64,000 nt of DNA from Campylorhamphus procurvoides (taxonomy: Eukaryota > Chordata > Aves > Passeriformes > Dendrocolaptidae), in NCBI GenBank assembly GCA_013396655.1, contig WBMV01000457.1:1-64000 (forward strand), in the 5' to 3' direction. A program made the position numbers and the translations under genes. Position 1 is the stretch's first letter. Every line of letters starts with the position of its first letter. This document shows positions 38,101 to 51,167 of this stretch, piece by piece. Under the pieces are notes generated by a model. That model was not told the DNA's origin, ran no database searches, and saw only the letters and a list, made by a program, of their open reading frames with translations.

Positions 38101-41100
38101 CTCATTTGAACAGTAACTTTAATAATTTTGTTTGTATCAATTTATTCAAGTGTTTGTAAATCTATACAGTGAGGAAGGTAATAGAACAACATTAGAATCC
38201 CAATGTTTGCTCTGAGAAAAATCAACTCAGCCTTGGAAACTGTCTGTTACGAACTTGGCAAAACAGTATGCTGGGATTCAGTGAATAACAGGAGTTATTC
38301 ATCTTGAAACTGAGGTGTTATGTCCATGCTGTTACCAATAACATGTTTGCTGGTCTAAATGAAGCGGGGACCAAAAGGAAATCTGTGTAACACTAAAAAC
38401 AGAGCTAAAACTGAATTGTCTTCCAGTCTCAGTTCTACAAGTAAGCAAGGGCAAATGCTGTCTTGAGGTCCAATACTACTCTATTGCTGTCTTAAGAGCT
38501 AAGCAAACCTTTTAAAAGTCAGATGAGGTGCACTCAATGTAAATTCCTGTAGCCACATTAAAAGTTTCCATCTTAAGACGAGACACACACAGGAACCTGA
38601 GTGCCACAAACTCAGCTGAGTTGTTTTGACCATGTAGGGTACCTGAGGAGCCTGTTCAACACAGAAGCCTGTAAGGCGGAGAGAAAAAGGCTGATGCCTA
38701 CAATTTATGATTTGACAGAGGACTCCAGCTGTTGGAATATCCTGTACATTTTCTCAAATTGAAAGGTTGTGGGATGAGGGAAGGAAAACATCACTTTCTC
38801 CTTCTTTAGGATGAAAAGCCACACTGCAAATTGTCAGCTTGTCAGGGCACACCAAAAAGACAGGAAAGTGAATGCACAGTTAGTGAACTCCACTACAGAG
38901 CCACCAGGGTACAAACTCTCATGATTTAGGTTGCCAGAGATCAGCGCTGGAAGGAATGGACCTAAAGCCCCCAGATGCTCTGAGGATTAGGCATTGACTG
39001 GCCAAGGCTTTTAAAGGTCTAGCTGTGAGACTACAATTACCACTACAGCAATTAAATACTAAATCTATGCTTATCACTCTTTAGATCTGCCACTGGCAGT
39101 AGGCGAACTAGGAACTTTATGGACTGCAAATCCCAAAAATCTGTAATGTTGACTACCTGGATGAACATGATTGAAAATAACCTTCCAGAGTCACAAGCAA
39201 ATGCAGCAGAGATACGCTTCTTTTTCCTTCATATGCCCATTTCATTGAGGAACATTATCTAATTTACAACAAAGTCTGCAAATCAGGGACCATATCAGAG
39301 ACCAGTACAAGAGACTAAATCTATCTGAGCTAAACTTAGGGATAGACTGAGTTCTTTCTGATTACAACAGCACACTCGAAAGAGGGTTAGATTTCCATAA
39401 TATCTGTACTAACCTCAAATACACATTATCTAGGGGAAGTAGAACACTGTAATAAGCAATTTTGAAGGAAGAGAGAGAACATTTCTCCAGACAGTTTGCT
39501 GATGGTCTGTGAATTTTTTTCTGACTTTGAAAGGAAGCGATCATTTTCAGAAAAAAAAAATTATTTATGGTGGGACAAATGTGCATAACGGGCAAGAGTT
39601 GACATAGGATTAAAAATGAAATTTTCCCCTTATGGAAACCTTCATACTATTGGCAAGATACTTCAGCAGAAGGGAGAAGACAGACATAATGTATTAGACA
39701 AAGCAACTGCTGGAAGCAGAATAATGGACCTGAAGGACCAAAAAAACCAATCTGGTGGAGCAGATTGTGGTTTTGTATTCAGAACTATTTAACAAATCAC
39801 ATTGTGAATTGTGTCTGTAAAATCAGTACCTTGATAACCTTTAAACAGGATTTTATACTGGCCTGATGGACCATGGTAGAGCCTAGACAAGACTGGGGTC
39901 TTGTTTTGCTAATCAATAAAATGAGAAATTAAGGCTTGGAGGGAAAACAAACATGGCACTTGTGTGGTATTAAACACAGTGCAGAAGCACCTGAATAAGC
40001 AGAAAGAAATTATTGCTACAATTTGAACCAGAGCAGCCACCTCTGCAGCGTAATGAGAACCTATGCCTTCAGATTTCAGTCCATAAGGCCCAGCTCCCCC
40101 TGAGCTCTCGAACAACTATTACAGTACAATACAATGCTATGGGACAAAGCTTATATATTTGCTTAGCTGGCTACCAAGCATCTATCACAAACAATTTTTC
40201 TTCATGCTTTCATACCCTTCTTTCCTTCTTTATTGGGTATCTAATGCTGTTCTTCTAAGACTTTTCTAGAGCAAGTTCCGGGAGCAGCCAGCCAGATGCT
40301 CCATTAGCCCTGGCCAACAACATGCAGCTCCATTTGTAGTGTGTTTGGTCTCTATTCATTTGGATGGAGACATTACTATGGTCCATGCTTTGTTGCTTGC
40401 TACGGCCAATACATCTAAACAAAAAAAAATGGAATATAAGAAGGATTCGCCATTGCAAACATAAAAAAAAATCAGCATAATAAAATATGAACAGCATTTT
40501 GAACCAGCATCAGAGGAAGAAACTTTAGCAATAAAAATTAAGTGTATCAGCTTATTGCCTTATGGCCCGTTGCTTATTGAGTTAGCTCAGTTTCCTCTTC
40601 GATTGAATCATAAAGGCTTCCAGTGGAGAAACAATTTGAAACACATATTTGTTTATGATCTTTCACTACCAAGAGAGAGATCAAACCCACGATTCTGAAA
40701 CCATCTTTCAGAGAGAAGGGCAGTGCAGAAGACAAGCTGCCTTCACTCAGCAGGGAGTGTTCAGTGTACAGGAGCCCTGAGAAGAAACTGCTCAGAACAT
40801 TCAGGTTTTCAAGGTGAAAGAAAATCCTTGTCAAATCCTGGCAGTGAATGAAAATGAGAAAGTATGATTAATAGCATCATTAAAAGGAACAAAATAAACC
40901 ATGAAAACTAAACAGTCTAACATCATGCAGGGAGCCTATGAATATGAAGAATCCATTTAATTTATGTATGTTTTATTGGTTTACTACATTTCTAAACTCT
41001 AAAGGGTATGCAAATGTATTCCCTTTTTGACGGAGCAAAGTTTCCATCACTGGATTATAGAAATATCCTCTATGTCCCTGTATATTCCCACTGGTACAAA

Positions 41101-41185
41101 TAACACATTCCATGGTTATTTAAAAGTTGTCAATCCCTTTTGCTTTTTTTTTCACTGAAAGAGCAGACCACTGATGGACTAAGTT

Positions 41186-41331
41186 GACCAGAGAGGTGGT
41201 GGAGTCACTGTCTCTGAAACTGTTCAAAAGGTGTCTGAATGTGGCATTTTGGGATATGGTTTAAGGAAACTAGGTTGACTGTAGGACTAGATGATCTTGA
41301 AGATCCCTTCCAATCTTGATGATTCTGTGAA
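41186..41331 (+). mobile_element. CR1 LINE 3' tail
   Basis: GACCAGAGAGGTGGTGGAGT, then CACTGTCTCTGAAACTGTTC, GTGTCTGAATGTGGCATTTTGG, GACTAGATGATCTTGAAGAT and CCCTTCCAATCTTGATGATTCTGTGA in order match the end of a plus-strand CR1 of the subtype whose tail reads GGCACTTGGGGACATGGTTTAG. About 146 bp remains. It is of a different subtype from the tail at 26383-26509. Confidence 0.95.
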
Positions 41332-41628
41332 ATATGTGGGAATTTTGGCTCCAGTTTGCATGAGTGAACAATGCTGATTTCAGGCTCCTGAAGGAAATAT
41401 ACATAGTTTAAAGAAGAGAAAACCTACAAAGTTTCTACTTGTGTTAGAGACCTGTCATATTTCGCCCATGGTCGTGTTTGTCGATGCAGTATGACAAAAT
41501 ACTGCATCATTTCACTGTGGAAAACTCAACCTTGAGGAAAGAAACATTAGTGTAACATTAAATTACTGAGAACTTAGCCTTTGACAAAGGAACAATAAAT
41601 AATAGAGTCATTGTTAGCCCAGACTCAG

Positions 41629-41860
41629 CATCTTGAGCTGTTGCAGCTTCAGGGGGTGCCCTGGCCACACACGGGCTGATGCGGTAGCTGGCAAAATTCC
41701 ACTCCAGAGACAGGAGATATAAGGTGTGGTTCTGGGCTGACATGCGGAGGAGGACCAGATGTACCTTGTTTTGATCCATGGGACACCCTGAAGGTACACT
41801 GCCTGCCCCTCCCTCGGAGTACCATGCTCCATCTCATTCTCCTGCTCAGCCACTTAATAA
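41629..41860 (-). other. GC-richer patch with overlapping open frames, unidentified
   Basis: This ~230-bp segment is visibly richer in G and C than the DNA on either side. On the minus strand it carries two long overlapping open frames. One reads HLVLLRMSAQNHTLYLLSLE then WNFASYRISPCVARAPPEAA and stops at 41558. The other starts upstream (AEQENEMEHGTPREGQ). A consensus-like CAAG|GTACAT donor lies inside it. I do not recognise the protein sequence. It could be an old retroposed gene fragment, a non-coding RNA exon, an unrecognised repeat, or chance. It starts just over 300 bp after a CR1 tail. Confidence 0.3.
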
Positions 41861-43934
41861 GATTCCAGGGGTCAGTATGTATTGTTTTCTATCATAAGTA
41901 ACAGAATACATTTGCTTTGCTACCTTAGTTGTCTTTAGTGTCTTTTATTTTGTGTGTGGGAATTTTCCCAAACCCATAACATTACATAGAAAACTTTTTT
42001 GTCTTGTTTAAATCAAACCACAAGTTTCTTCAAGTATTTTCTTTTAGAAATAGCAACACATAGGTTTACAAAGAAAATAAAAACAAAGCCCTTGAGTAAT
42101 ACGTTTATTCCCTGATCCATAACATTGATAAAACCCCTTAAGAATGTGACCATTTTTTTGCTAAACTTTGACCAAGAACACATTTTTATTATTAAATATT
42201 CATTCCATATGGAGGAAACTGCTTGAATTGCAGCTAATTAAAGAGAGACAAACAGGACTCACTGGTTCTTCTGCATTACATTGACACATTTAGTTTAAAA
42301 AAACCTCATAAAGGATCCTCAGTTTTTTGCTTTTATTACAAAAAAAGCAATAAGTCTGACTAAACATCTAAACAAGAATATTCTATGGATCTACATAACT
42401 GTTAGATCAATGCAACTTTGTTCTGAAACTACAACCAGTATTTCCAAATTTCTAGCCAAAACACTATATAACTAGACTCCTGCAAGCATTGATTCCTCTG
42501 CATCTCGCTCAGATCCATTTTCCCACCTACTTTTAAATTTCTTTTGATTTACACAGAGTAGGAAGGGACACAAAGCACTGTTTTATAAATTATCTCTGCC
42601 AAGGGAGGACACTTTCTAGTTCTACAGAATGGAAAAATAAGTAGGGCCAGGCAATCAAATCAGTCACATTAAGATTCTGTTCTCTTAAAATTCATTTCCT
42701 GACACACAAATTTGTGCCAGTTCTTACCCTCAACAGCCCAACAACTTCTGAGGAAGGAATGTTTGACTCCCTGATGGACCTTCTCACTTGGGGAAGACCA
42801 GACATTTCACCAACTCTCATTTAAATTTCACACCTTTTTCATTTCCTGATTCTCATAGTATTACATATTTCTCTTACAACTGACTAATAAGCAACTTGTT
42901 TTTGACATCATGAACAGTCACTTTCCTCTGCCTAAAAACTGTGTGCAGTACTTACCCTCTCCACCATTCATTCTTTTTCACCTTTTATTTTCTGTTGGTG
43001 TCTCCACTAATTCCCTGGAATTTATTACTATCTTTCGGCATCCCTTCTGCTTACCTCTGAAATGACTGACTTTACTATACTTCACAAATGTCTCTTTTAT
43101 AATTCATGATAAAATAAACAAAAAAACCAGATTTTAATAAAGCAATCTCACAACCTTATTGCTACAGAATTAAAGTGTTTGGTTTTTATTATATTGTTGT
43201 TTTTATCCCTGAGGCTCATTGCATTTGTGCTGTCTACATGGGGGTTATTGAAGATGATCAGGTCATGTTACCCACTAGATCAGCAGATCAACTGGAAGCT
43301 TCAGAGTGTGTTTCAACTGAATAATGAAGTCAGCATTTTAGCAACAAAATTGGGCATTTTTTCATATTTCAAAGTATTGTCATAATGAGACTTCTTTTAT
43401 CAGTTAGGTCTTAACTTGATGTAGATTAGCAATAATTACATAATATGACTTATAGCACTTTGAGTGTAAATAAACAGATCTTGTCCCAGCTAGATGTTTA
43501 TCTGATTACCAGAATTAAGGAGCTAAGAGGCATGATTTCTTTGGGGGTTTGTTGTTGCTTTTATCTTTTTGCTTTAAGCACTTTGCAAGAAAATAGATCT
43601 TCTAACCATATAACCTTGGCTTGTGCTGCATCTCAAGAGACTTGTCTTTGAAAGACTGGCATGTTTTTCAGTCTACAGACTATCCTCACACCCCTTGGGT
43701 TTACCAGCTACAGCATTTCTCTTGTGTACCTTATTAGCTGTTTATCTCTAAATTTTTGAAAATACATAATTTTATAGATAGATATTATATCTGAAACATA
43801 CCTTGCAACAGCTGATAGCAAACTGCTGATAGGTAGGTCAGTTATCCCAGGCATTTTCGTACACTCTGTACTCCTGTAAAGGTCAGTTTCCTACTGGTTA
43901 GAAAATGTAAAGGTTCCTAAAGGGCACAGTATAT

Positions 43935-43965
43935 AGAATCATAGAATGGTTAGGGTTGGAAGGGA
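43935..43965 (-). mobile_element. CR1 LINE 3' terminus, 31-bp stub
   Basis: AGAATCATAGAATGGTTAGG followed by GTTGGAAGGGA is the exact avian CR1 3' terminus in antisense. The match stops abruptly after GGGA, and what follows (ATATATAAACTG) is ordinary AT-rich DNA. It is either an extremely short 5'-truncated insertion or the remains of a copy removed by deletion. Confidence 0.85.
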
Positions 43966-44557
43966 ATATATAAACTGAATGTAAATCAGACACAGAGCAT
44001 TGTATTCTAGCACAGATTTATATAATTTTTCTCTTAGTACAAGCTTAATCGGCTATTTTAATACCCCAAGGCTGAAAATTAATAGTTCATGTTTGTCCTT
44101 ATCAAATCTATCCTATGAGACTACACAAGATAATTAAGATGTACAAGAGGATTTTAGAAAAAAATTAAAGGAATTATGTCAGGGATGGCAGGCTTTAAAA
44201 TTAAGCACACTTGCTTGGCTGTTGTGAGCAATTCTGTTTCCTTGCCCCACCGCTATGCCTACCAGCAACATTCTTTGTGAACTAATCAGGCACAGAAATA
44301 GTGTGAATATTTTGTCAGTGTCTCTCTGCCTTTAAAATTTATAAAAGGTGGATGAAATTATAAATCCTTACAGTATTATTAAGTTGATTAGGATATTATT
44401 TAAATAACTGACACCTTATATTTAACTTGAAAATTAAGCTTTTCATTTAAGTCTCATGAATCAGTCTTTCATGACAGGTTGGGTACACAGGCTGTCTCTT
44501 GTGGGGTTCTCCAAAGGCTGGCTTCAGGACATCTCAACAGCACTTCTCCTGAATTTA

Positions 44558-44584
44558 ATGGGAATTTAATCATGAAATTCCCAT
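44558..44584. repeat. Perfect 10-bp inverted repeat
   Basis: ATGGGAATTT (44558-44567) and AAATTCCCAT (44575-44584) flank a 7-base spacer AATCATG. It could form a small hairpin. No role is apparent. Confidence 0.8.
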
Positions 44585-47500
44585 GACAGTGAGTTTACCT
44601 AGCTGTCCGTGAACACCATAAATAACACTACTTTAGCTTCTGAAACTAAAACAGCTATTAACAGTGCTCCTGAAGCTGTAGTTAATGTTTTGTAACAAAT
44701 ATTTAGACAGCTTCAGCCTGTTCCCTGGCAGGATTGCATACACCACTAATGCCACATTCTGGCAGTGGAAAGTACTGCTTAGGCTGAATGAAAGCAATTG
44801 ATCCTTTGTCAAATCATCACAAAGCAAATGAATTCACCAGTTCTGTGCCCAAACCTACAGAAAGGGGGTCACACCGTACCTACCAGAAAGAGTGCCGTGT
44901 CTGCTGATCTTACTTCAAAACCACTATAACAAGGTGACTTGATCCCATTCTCCTGAGTAATAGCTGAACTGTCCCAGTTTAGCTATCCCAGCAGACTTCC
45001 TGGTCAGGCAGCACAGCTAGGCCTCCTCTGGGACAGGAAAAATGGGTTTCTGCAGTCCTCTCCCTTAGGCCCAGCATGTGCACTTGACATCCCCCAGGAT
45101 CTGTACACCTCGGGATGTGCAAGAAGGAGTTCCATCATGCCTCTCCCAAGGCTGCACCTAGGAGAAGACACACAACAGATGTAGGCCACTAAATGGTTCT
45201 GTGCATGCATCAGACTCTGAAATAAAATATAGGTAGAAGAAATTCATGTGTATGTAATACTACGGAATGAGAAAAACTCCTGCATGTGCGATCTGCTTCT
45301 TCCTGTAAAGAAACCTCCTGTTTTAAACCAAACTGCAATGTTTTGCTTTAAACTGCTGCAAAGACTATGCAGATTTCACCAAGATAACACCCCATCTGTA
45401 TTCAACCAGGTGTTCCCACATCTTACACTTACCCCTACCCCTCATTGTGGCCCATTTGCGGAAGGCACACACAGTTTAATCACACAGTGTGATTAAATAA
45501 ATACTGGAAGCGGCATGTAGTAGTTCCTTTGATCTAAAATGTATGAATTTCTTAAACATAGAGTTTGAAAGTGAAATTTTCTAACATCAAAAGAAGAGTA
45601 AAAGAAGCAAACCAGTCTAAAAGTATTTATTTTATTTCAAAATAAATTAACACAATTTTTTAGGATTCATAATAAGCACTTTAAACTACTATTTCTACAG
45701 AGTAAATCTGCATTTAAGAAGTTCTGAGTAAAGGTACCTGTATGACACAAACTGTCAAATGTGATTTTCATCTGTTGGAGATGCCTGTATCAACCACTTG
45801 TATTGATTCATCAGGTGCTGGCTGAAGGAAGTCATCAATTAAAGCTGTAACTCAGAAAAACTATATTTGAAATCCATAAATTCCTAAATTCACTATCAGA
45901 CAATAGACAAATAGATAACTGAAGAACACATCCTATTGCACTCCAAGATACTGTTGACTTTCAAACGAAGGATAGAAATTTGTGTCACTTTTAAGGCACA
46001 TGCCGTTATTGTGTTAACAGCCCATTAGATCACATCATCATCATTTGTACTACTACTGCAATAAACATAAATGTACCTTAAATATAAAAGCACCTTTGTA
46101 AAATTTGTGTTTGATAGGCTAAACACTTTCTTTTTTTTAGCTCTTTCTTCATTTGCAGGTGAACTCTAGAGGTTTGGTTGAAAAAAAAGTTGTATTAACA
46201 CTGTGATCTTCTTTCTTAATAAACTGGCAGCACATATTATTCAGATAAGGTACAAGGTCTTAACCTGAAATAGTAGGAATGCTTATACAGGGAACAATGG
46301 TGTGGCACCAGGTGATTTACCAGTTGGAATAAAGAGGATTCTCCCTTCTCAGCTTCAATACTCAGAGCACAGAAGCTCCATGAGCTGAAACAAAGGGTCT
46401 TTCAGACTCCTGAGCTGGTCCCATTCTCAATCAGAACATCTGCATGGTAGTATTGCAGGTTGTCTCTGCCTTTCTGACAGACTATGTGCTTAAACTGTGA
46501 GCTCTAGGACTGGGCAGCTTCCAGCCTTTAAGTCAGGTGGGTCACCTGGGTCATTCAGGACCCTCTGCATCACTTTCTTCTGCTGACTAAATGTCCTACA
46601 GGGAATAAACTCTCACTGTCCACATAAAAAATGGAAGGACAGTAGGGCAAGAGGCACTTAGGGAGAAAGAGGCTGAAGAGTTCTAGCAGACTCAGCAGAG
46701 GAAGTCATGAAGATAGAGTCAGGAAAGTCCCCCACGATTACACACTACCTCAACTACTAAACTAGTTACCATTAGAACGTTTACTATTTCCTACAGGGAT
46801 GTTAATTTCATTTACTTTAGGTTTCCACTTGAGGTTTTTAGAGTACTCTCAGGTTTTTGTGCTATTGAAACACAACAGCTCTACCATTAGTAAATGAAAG
46901 GTAAGGACTTCTTATGCACACTAGATGTGGCTCCCTTCTATCTGAATTTGAAGGTTCATCCAACAGCAGAGAAAAGCTAAAAATACCTGCTGTCTGGCCA
47001 GCACCAGATTTCTGGCCTTTAGCACTTCTGGTTTTTACTGGTAGGTGAAAGCTGTTAATCTACAGCTTTCCCCACTGCTGTGGGAAGTTTGTAAGAGGAG
47101 GTTAAATAAGAACTCAATTCAGAGAGTGCTAACAGAGCCTCAGCAGACACACTATGTAGATGACTTCTCTGAGCCCCTTCTGGGGCTATTTTCTGTAACA
47201 TGTGATTGTGTCTGGCTATTGCCTTCCAGATTCAGCTTAGCATAGCTTTAAGCTCCTATAATTATCCCATAGTCTTTTACGGTCCCATCTTTTATAATGG
47301 AAACAAAATCTATTGCATAACTTGGTAACAGAAAATTGATTCAGCTGAAACCTTCAAAACCACAAAGAAATCAAGGAATATAGTGTTCAAAAGAATACTC
47401 TCCATCATGTCCATGCTTTAGGTGAGTTTTGATGTAATGCTGTATATGTGTCTAACAGAGAGAGTGGGAAAAACATCAGCTTTAAATCACAAATACCACA

Positions 47501-47975
47501 GCATTGAAGTACTTCTGAAAAAGCTGCTCAACAATTTCTTGATTGGGAGGAACAAACCAAATCTCTCCCTGATTCAGAGAGATATAACAAGACCTAATTT
47601 TACAGACTGTATCAAAGCAGATTTCACAGGATTAGCCTGGGCTGTACTTCAGATGCAATGTTGATGTCCCTCTGGACAGATTATTTATCACAATATATTA
47701 CAGCTGATTCATGAGTACTGAATGTTAAAGATGCTGCAAAGCTAATAATGATAGCTATGAATCCTAGTTTACCATCACTGCTCTGCAAGCATGTAATTCA
47801 TTTCAGGAAGGTGAGAAAGCTATTAAAAAGTAGCATAATGTGACTCATTCTGTCAAACAGTATAAATAGCATAGGAGAATCAGCATTTGTCAGCATCTCT
47901 CCTGGTTTTGGACGTCTCTGAAGGGTAGTTCTCTTCCTCTCTAGGTTGTGTGGGTGTCTCGCTGCCTGTTCATTC

Positions 47976-48016
47976 ATTACCTATAAGAGAAAACTTAATT
48001 ACCTATAAGACAAACC
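47976..48016. repeat. Short tandem duplication, ~22-bp unit
   Basis: ATTACCTATAAGAGAAAACT (plus TA) is followed at once by ATTACCTATAAGACAAACC. The first 13 bases are identical. A local slippage duplication. Confidence 0.8.
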
Positions 48017-49697
48017 ACTCGTTATGTGTTAGTGATAGAAAGTTTTGGTTTTTTCAACTAGTATTTTACTATTTCATGGCAGAGAGACCAAAATTGGAAG
48101 CTGTGTTGCTACTAAAAATCCCCACACCTCACTTGTCTGCTAAGGATTTAGTCACAAGAACAGCAGGAAGGACTAAATCTCTCAGTTAATACATAGAATA
48201 AATTATTTACTCAACTTGAGGATTCCACACAAGTTTTATGTGCCATTTGCTCTGAAACTGCACTCCATACAGATTACAATTAAAAGGTAGAAAAGCTGCC
48301 TTTTTAAAACATGCAGAAGTGGATTAAGGCAAAGGCACTATAGGTCTGCTGGTGGTGTTTACAATATCTGCCAATCATGCTCAACAGTCCCAAACTGTTT
48401 GAACTTCCCACTCTTTGTCATACACTGTGGCTCATACTGTACTTCTCACTGGCAAGCACCCCTGAAAATACTTCTCTCTTCTGGATTAGTCTGCATTTTT
48501 GGGCATGGTAGAAACCCATCACTAGCCCAGCTCTGAACACAGTAACATTAAATCACAGTTTCAGTTTCCATTACAGAAAATATTTCTAGCCTGCAAGTAG
48601 GTAAAAAAGTATCAAATATGTGAGTCCAGGGTCATAATTATGCAAACCTGCCTGAAATAATAATTTTCATCTGAACCCTAAAGTCCAGTGTTGTCAAAAG
48701 GAGTAAAAAGGATATAAAGAAGGGGGAATCCATCTAGGAGCCTCTTTTGCCTTAAGCCTGACCAAAGCCCAGTGATCCACTCCTGTGCTGTCTTCTAAAT
48801 TCTGAGTTGGTAATTCCCACTAACTTGCTCAAAATCTTGCAAATGGATCACAGAAATTGTAAAAAAAAAAAATAGTGCACATAGTCTTCCATAGTGTCCC
48901 ATACTTCTTAGCTGGGGTATTCCAGTATGCACTTCAGGCTGTCCTCCCCCATTCAAAGATCACAGAAAGATGGATTTCTCTCCCATTTTAAATAAGTTTT
49001 GTCAGTTCTTAGAGAATGCAAATAATAGTCAGATAGGAGAAGAAGAAATGATGGCACATGATAACATTCTGTCATAAAAAGTGTGAAATTAAATTTAAAT
49101 TAATTTTAGTATATTCATTTCAGGTAAGAAATAATTATTTCCAGTGGTTAAAAAGTTCTTCAACATTTCAGATACAATAGTTATTAAATCTTTTCAGAAA
49201 TTGCCAGTAGTCTTTTAAAGCTATAATATAAGGGGTCTCTACCTTAGAAAGTATATTCAGTCTGTAATAGAACCTGTAAATGGATTTTTCTTATCATCCG
49301 TGAAGAAGTGTAAACTTAATCTAGTTGCTGGTTCTTTATCTCAATTCCTTTTTAATTGACATTCTGCTTAAACTAATGAAAAACCACCCTCTCTAAAGTC
49401 ACTGCCATTAGTATCTTATTCTGGCCTTGTCAGGAATGACTGACAGAGAGGTGAAGCTTAAACACTGATAGTTTGAAATCTTCCTGTTAATCCAAAGTCA
49501 CTAAAATCTTAAAACTCTTCAGACTGAACATACAGCTATTATTCATTGTAACTAACTTCAAGAGGATTTAAAATGGCACATAACGTGATTCAATAAGACC
49601 TTGGTACACTTAAAACTCTGTTCAGAAAAACTCATTGGCTTACTAGATATTGTGATTTATTCCAGGAAATTCTTCTAAAGAAAGCTCAGGAGAGGAG

Positions 49698-49745
49698 AAA
49701 AAAAAAAAAAAAAAAACCACCACCAAACAGAAACAGACAAACAAG
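49698..49745. repeat. 19-base A homopolymer with C/A-rich trailer
   Basis: Nineteen consecutive A (49698-49716) are followed by CCACCACCAAACAG and further CAAA units. It resembles an aged A-tail, but no retroposed body ending at this tail can be recognised upstream on the plus strand. Confidence 0.8.
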
Positions 49746-50686
49746 AAGAAAGCTCTATATTTGAAACATAATCTTTCTTACCTTCTTGTAATTCAAGCTG
49801 CCAATTCTTCTTGAATATAGCTGTTAGTTAGAGCCGAGACTCAGCAGATAAAACCACAATTGAGAGGAAGTGAGGACGAGCCAAACAAGCCCAATCTACA
49901 GTAAGTCTCTGCCAATTCCCTTGGCCTATGGCAAATGTGTGTTTCCTGAACAGAGATGCAATTTGGTGCCACAGAGCATTATATCTGTCAGAAGTGTGTC
50001 ATTCAGTTTATGTACCACATTATTACTCTACAAGTTAATTGATTTGAAGGAATATTTTCCAGTGCAACAGGCTGGTGTAGAAGAGTGATTCCTTCTAATG
50101 ATAGCCAAGGGCATTTGAGTTCTCAAAGGAAATACTTCTATTTTTAAAAATTATGGGGCAAGAAGGAAGCAAAACAAAATGCATTGAATCTTTATACTGA
50201 GCTTCTAATTTTGGGGAAAAAAGGGTACATTTTTAGTTGTAACCTAGCCATTCTTTAGCCAATTATATTCATCATTTAACTCAGTATGTTCATTGTTCAT
50301 GAATTTAGTACTAGCTGAGCATAATATTAACATTTTTATTTTCTTGAAAGTTCAAGGAGTCTTTACATGCATTTATGTCTTCTATAAGAATATTTTGCTT
50401 TTCAAGCCATCCTGGATTTTTTTTCATTTTTTTGTTTTTTGCTGTAATCATTTGAATTATAACTATCAATGCACTTCTTGGAAACGAGGGCTGTAATTTA
50501 CTCTCGTCGGAAACAGATGGCTGAGAAAATGAAAGCAACAACAGCAGCGAAAGACAAGGCCACCTGGGTCCATCAAGTTGATGAGAAAAGCCTATGAAGC
50601 TAATGCCAGTGATACCTGGAGCTGGCACAAGTAGGCTTTCAAAACAAGAGCTAGGAATCAGTCAATAATAAACGGGGGGCGGGATG

Positions 50687-50717
50687 AAAAAAAAACCTAT
50701 TAAAAAAAAAAAAACCA
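50687..50717. repeat. Two A-runs beside a G-run
   Basis: A run of nine A (50687-50695), the spacer CCTATT and a run of twelve A follow shortly after CGGGGGGCGGG (50673-50683). Low complexity; no element boundary identified. Confidence 0.6.
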
Positions 50718-51120
50718 ACTATGAAGCTGCAGGAGAAGCAGTCCTGGAAACTGCAAGTTACCTATAAAACCACATGCATTCCTAGGGAAATTAGCTGATC
50801 AGGACTTGTTACTGCTGCTATTTCTGCTTACAGATATAACACGTAGCATGACACTGAGGGGAATACATGCATAGCAACCTACAGAGATTTGAGTCCCTGT
50901 GCTTTGCTTAGCAAAACTCACAAGGATGCCCATAGTTCACATACAAATGATAGCTCTGTGAGACTTAAAGGAACAGTACTTTTGAAAGACATGGAGGCAC
51001 AATCATAAACCACAATATTAAGTACGGTGAAACAAATGCCTTGTTCAAATAGCATTGCTAGTCATGGGCTGCAGTAGCAGTTATCTGCAACTACAGCCAC
51101 TTTGAGCTTTTGGGTTTTAT

Positions 51121-51167
51121 TTAAAAAGCTTAATTGGAATTTTATTACTCCCAATTAAGGTTTTTAA
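51121..51167. repeat. 17-bp inverted repeat with one mismatch
   Basis: The left arm 51121-51137 (TTAAAAAGCTTAATTGG) pairs with the right arm 51151-51167 (CCAATTAAGGTTTTTAA). There is a single mismatch, and the loop is 13 bases. This is the longest inverted repeat I found by eye. It is AT-rich. It could be a degenerate palindromic end of a small non-autonomous DNA element, or chance. Confidence 0.8.

Larger units (their letters stand above)
26510..41185. other. AT-rich single-copy DNA, no gene recognised
   Basis: About 14.7 kb without a recognisable gene or clear mobile element. Open frames are at most about 105 codons (for example 28334-28648), without domains. Low-complexity pieces include an A/C-rich patch (31438-31470) and a T-run (32805-32816). 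A perfect hairpin lies at 35173-35198 and a short 11-bp duplication at 33268-33289. Ancient repeats too diverged to see by eye may be present. Confidence 0.6.

Noticed and set aside
47899..47945. TCTCCTGGTTTTGGACG followed by TCTTCCTCTCTAGG, resembling the LTR start
   Set aside because: Only about a dozen bases match well and the downstream sequence does not follow the LTR.
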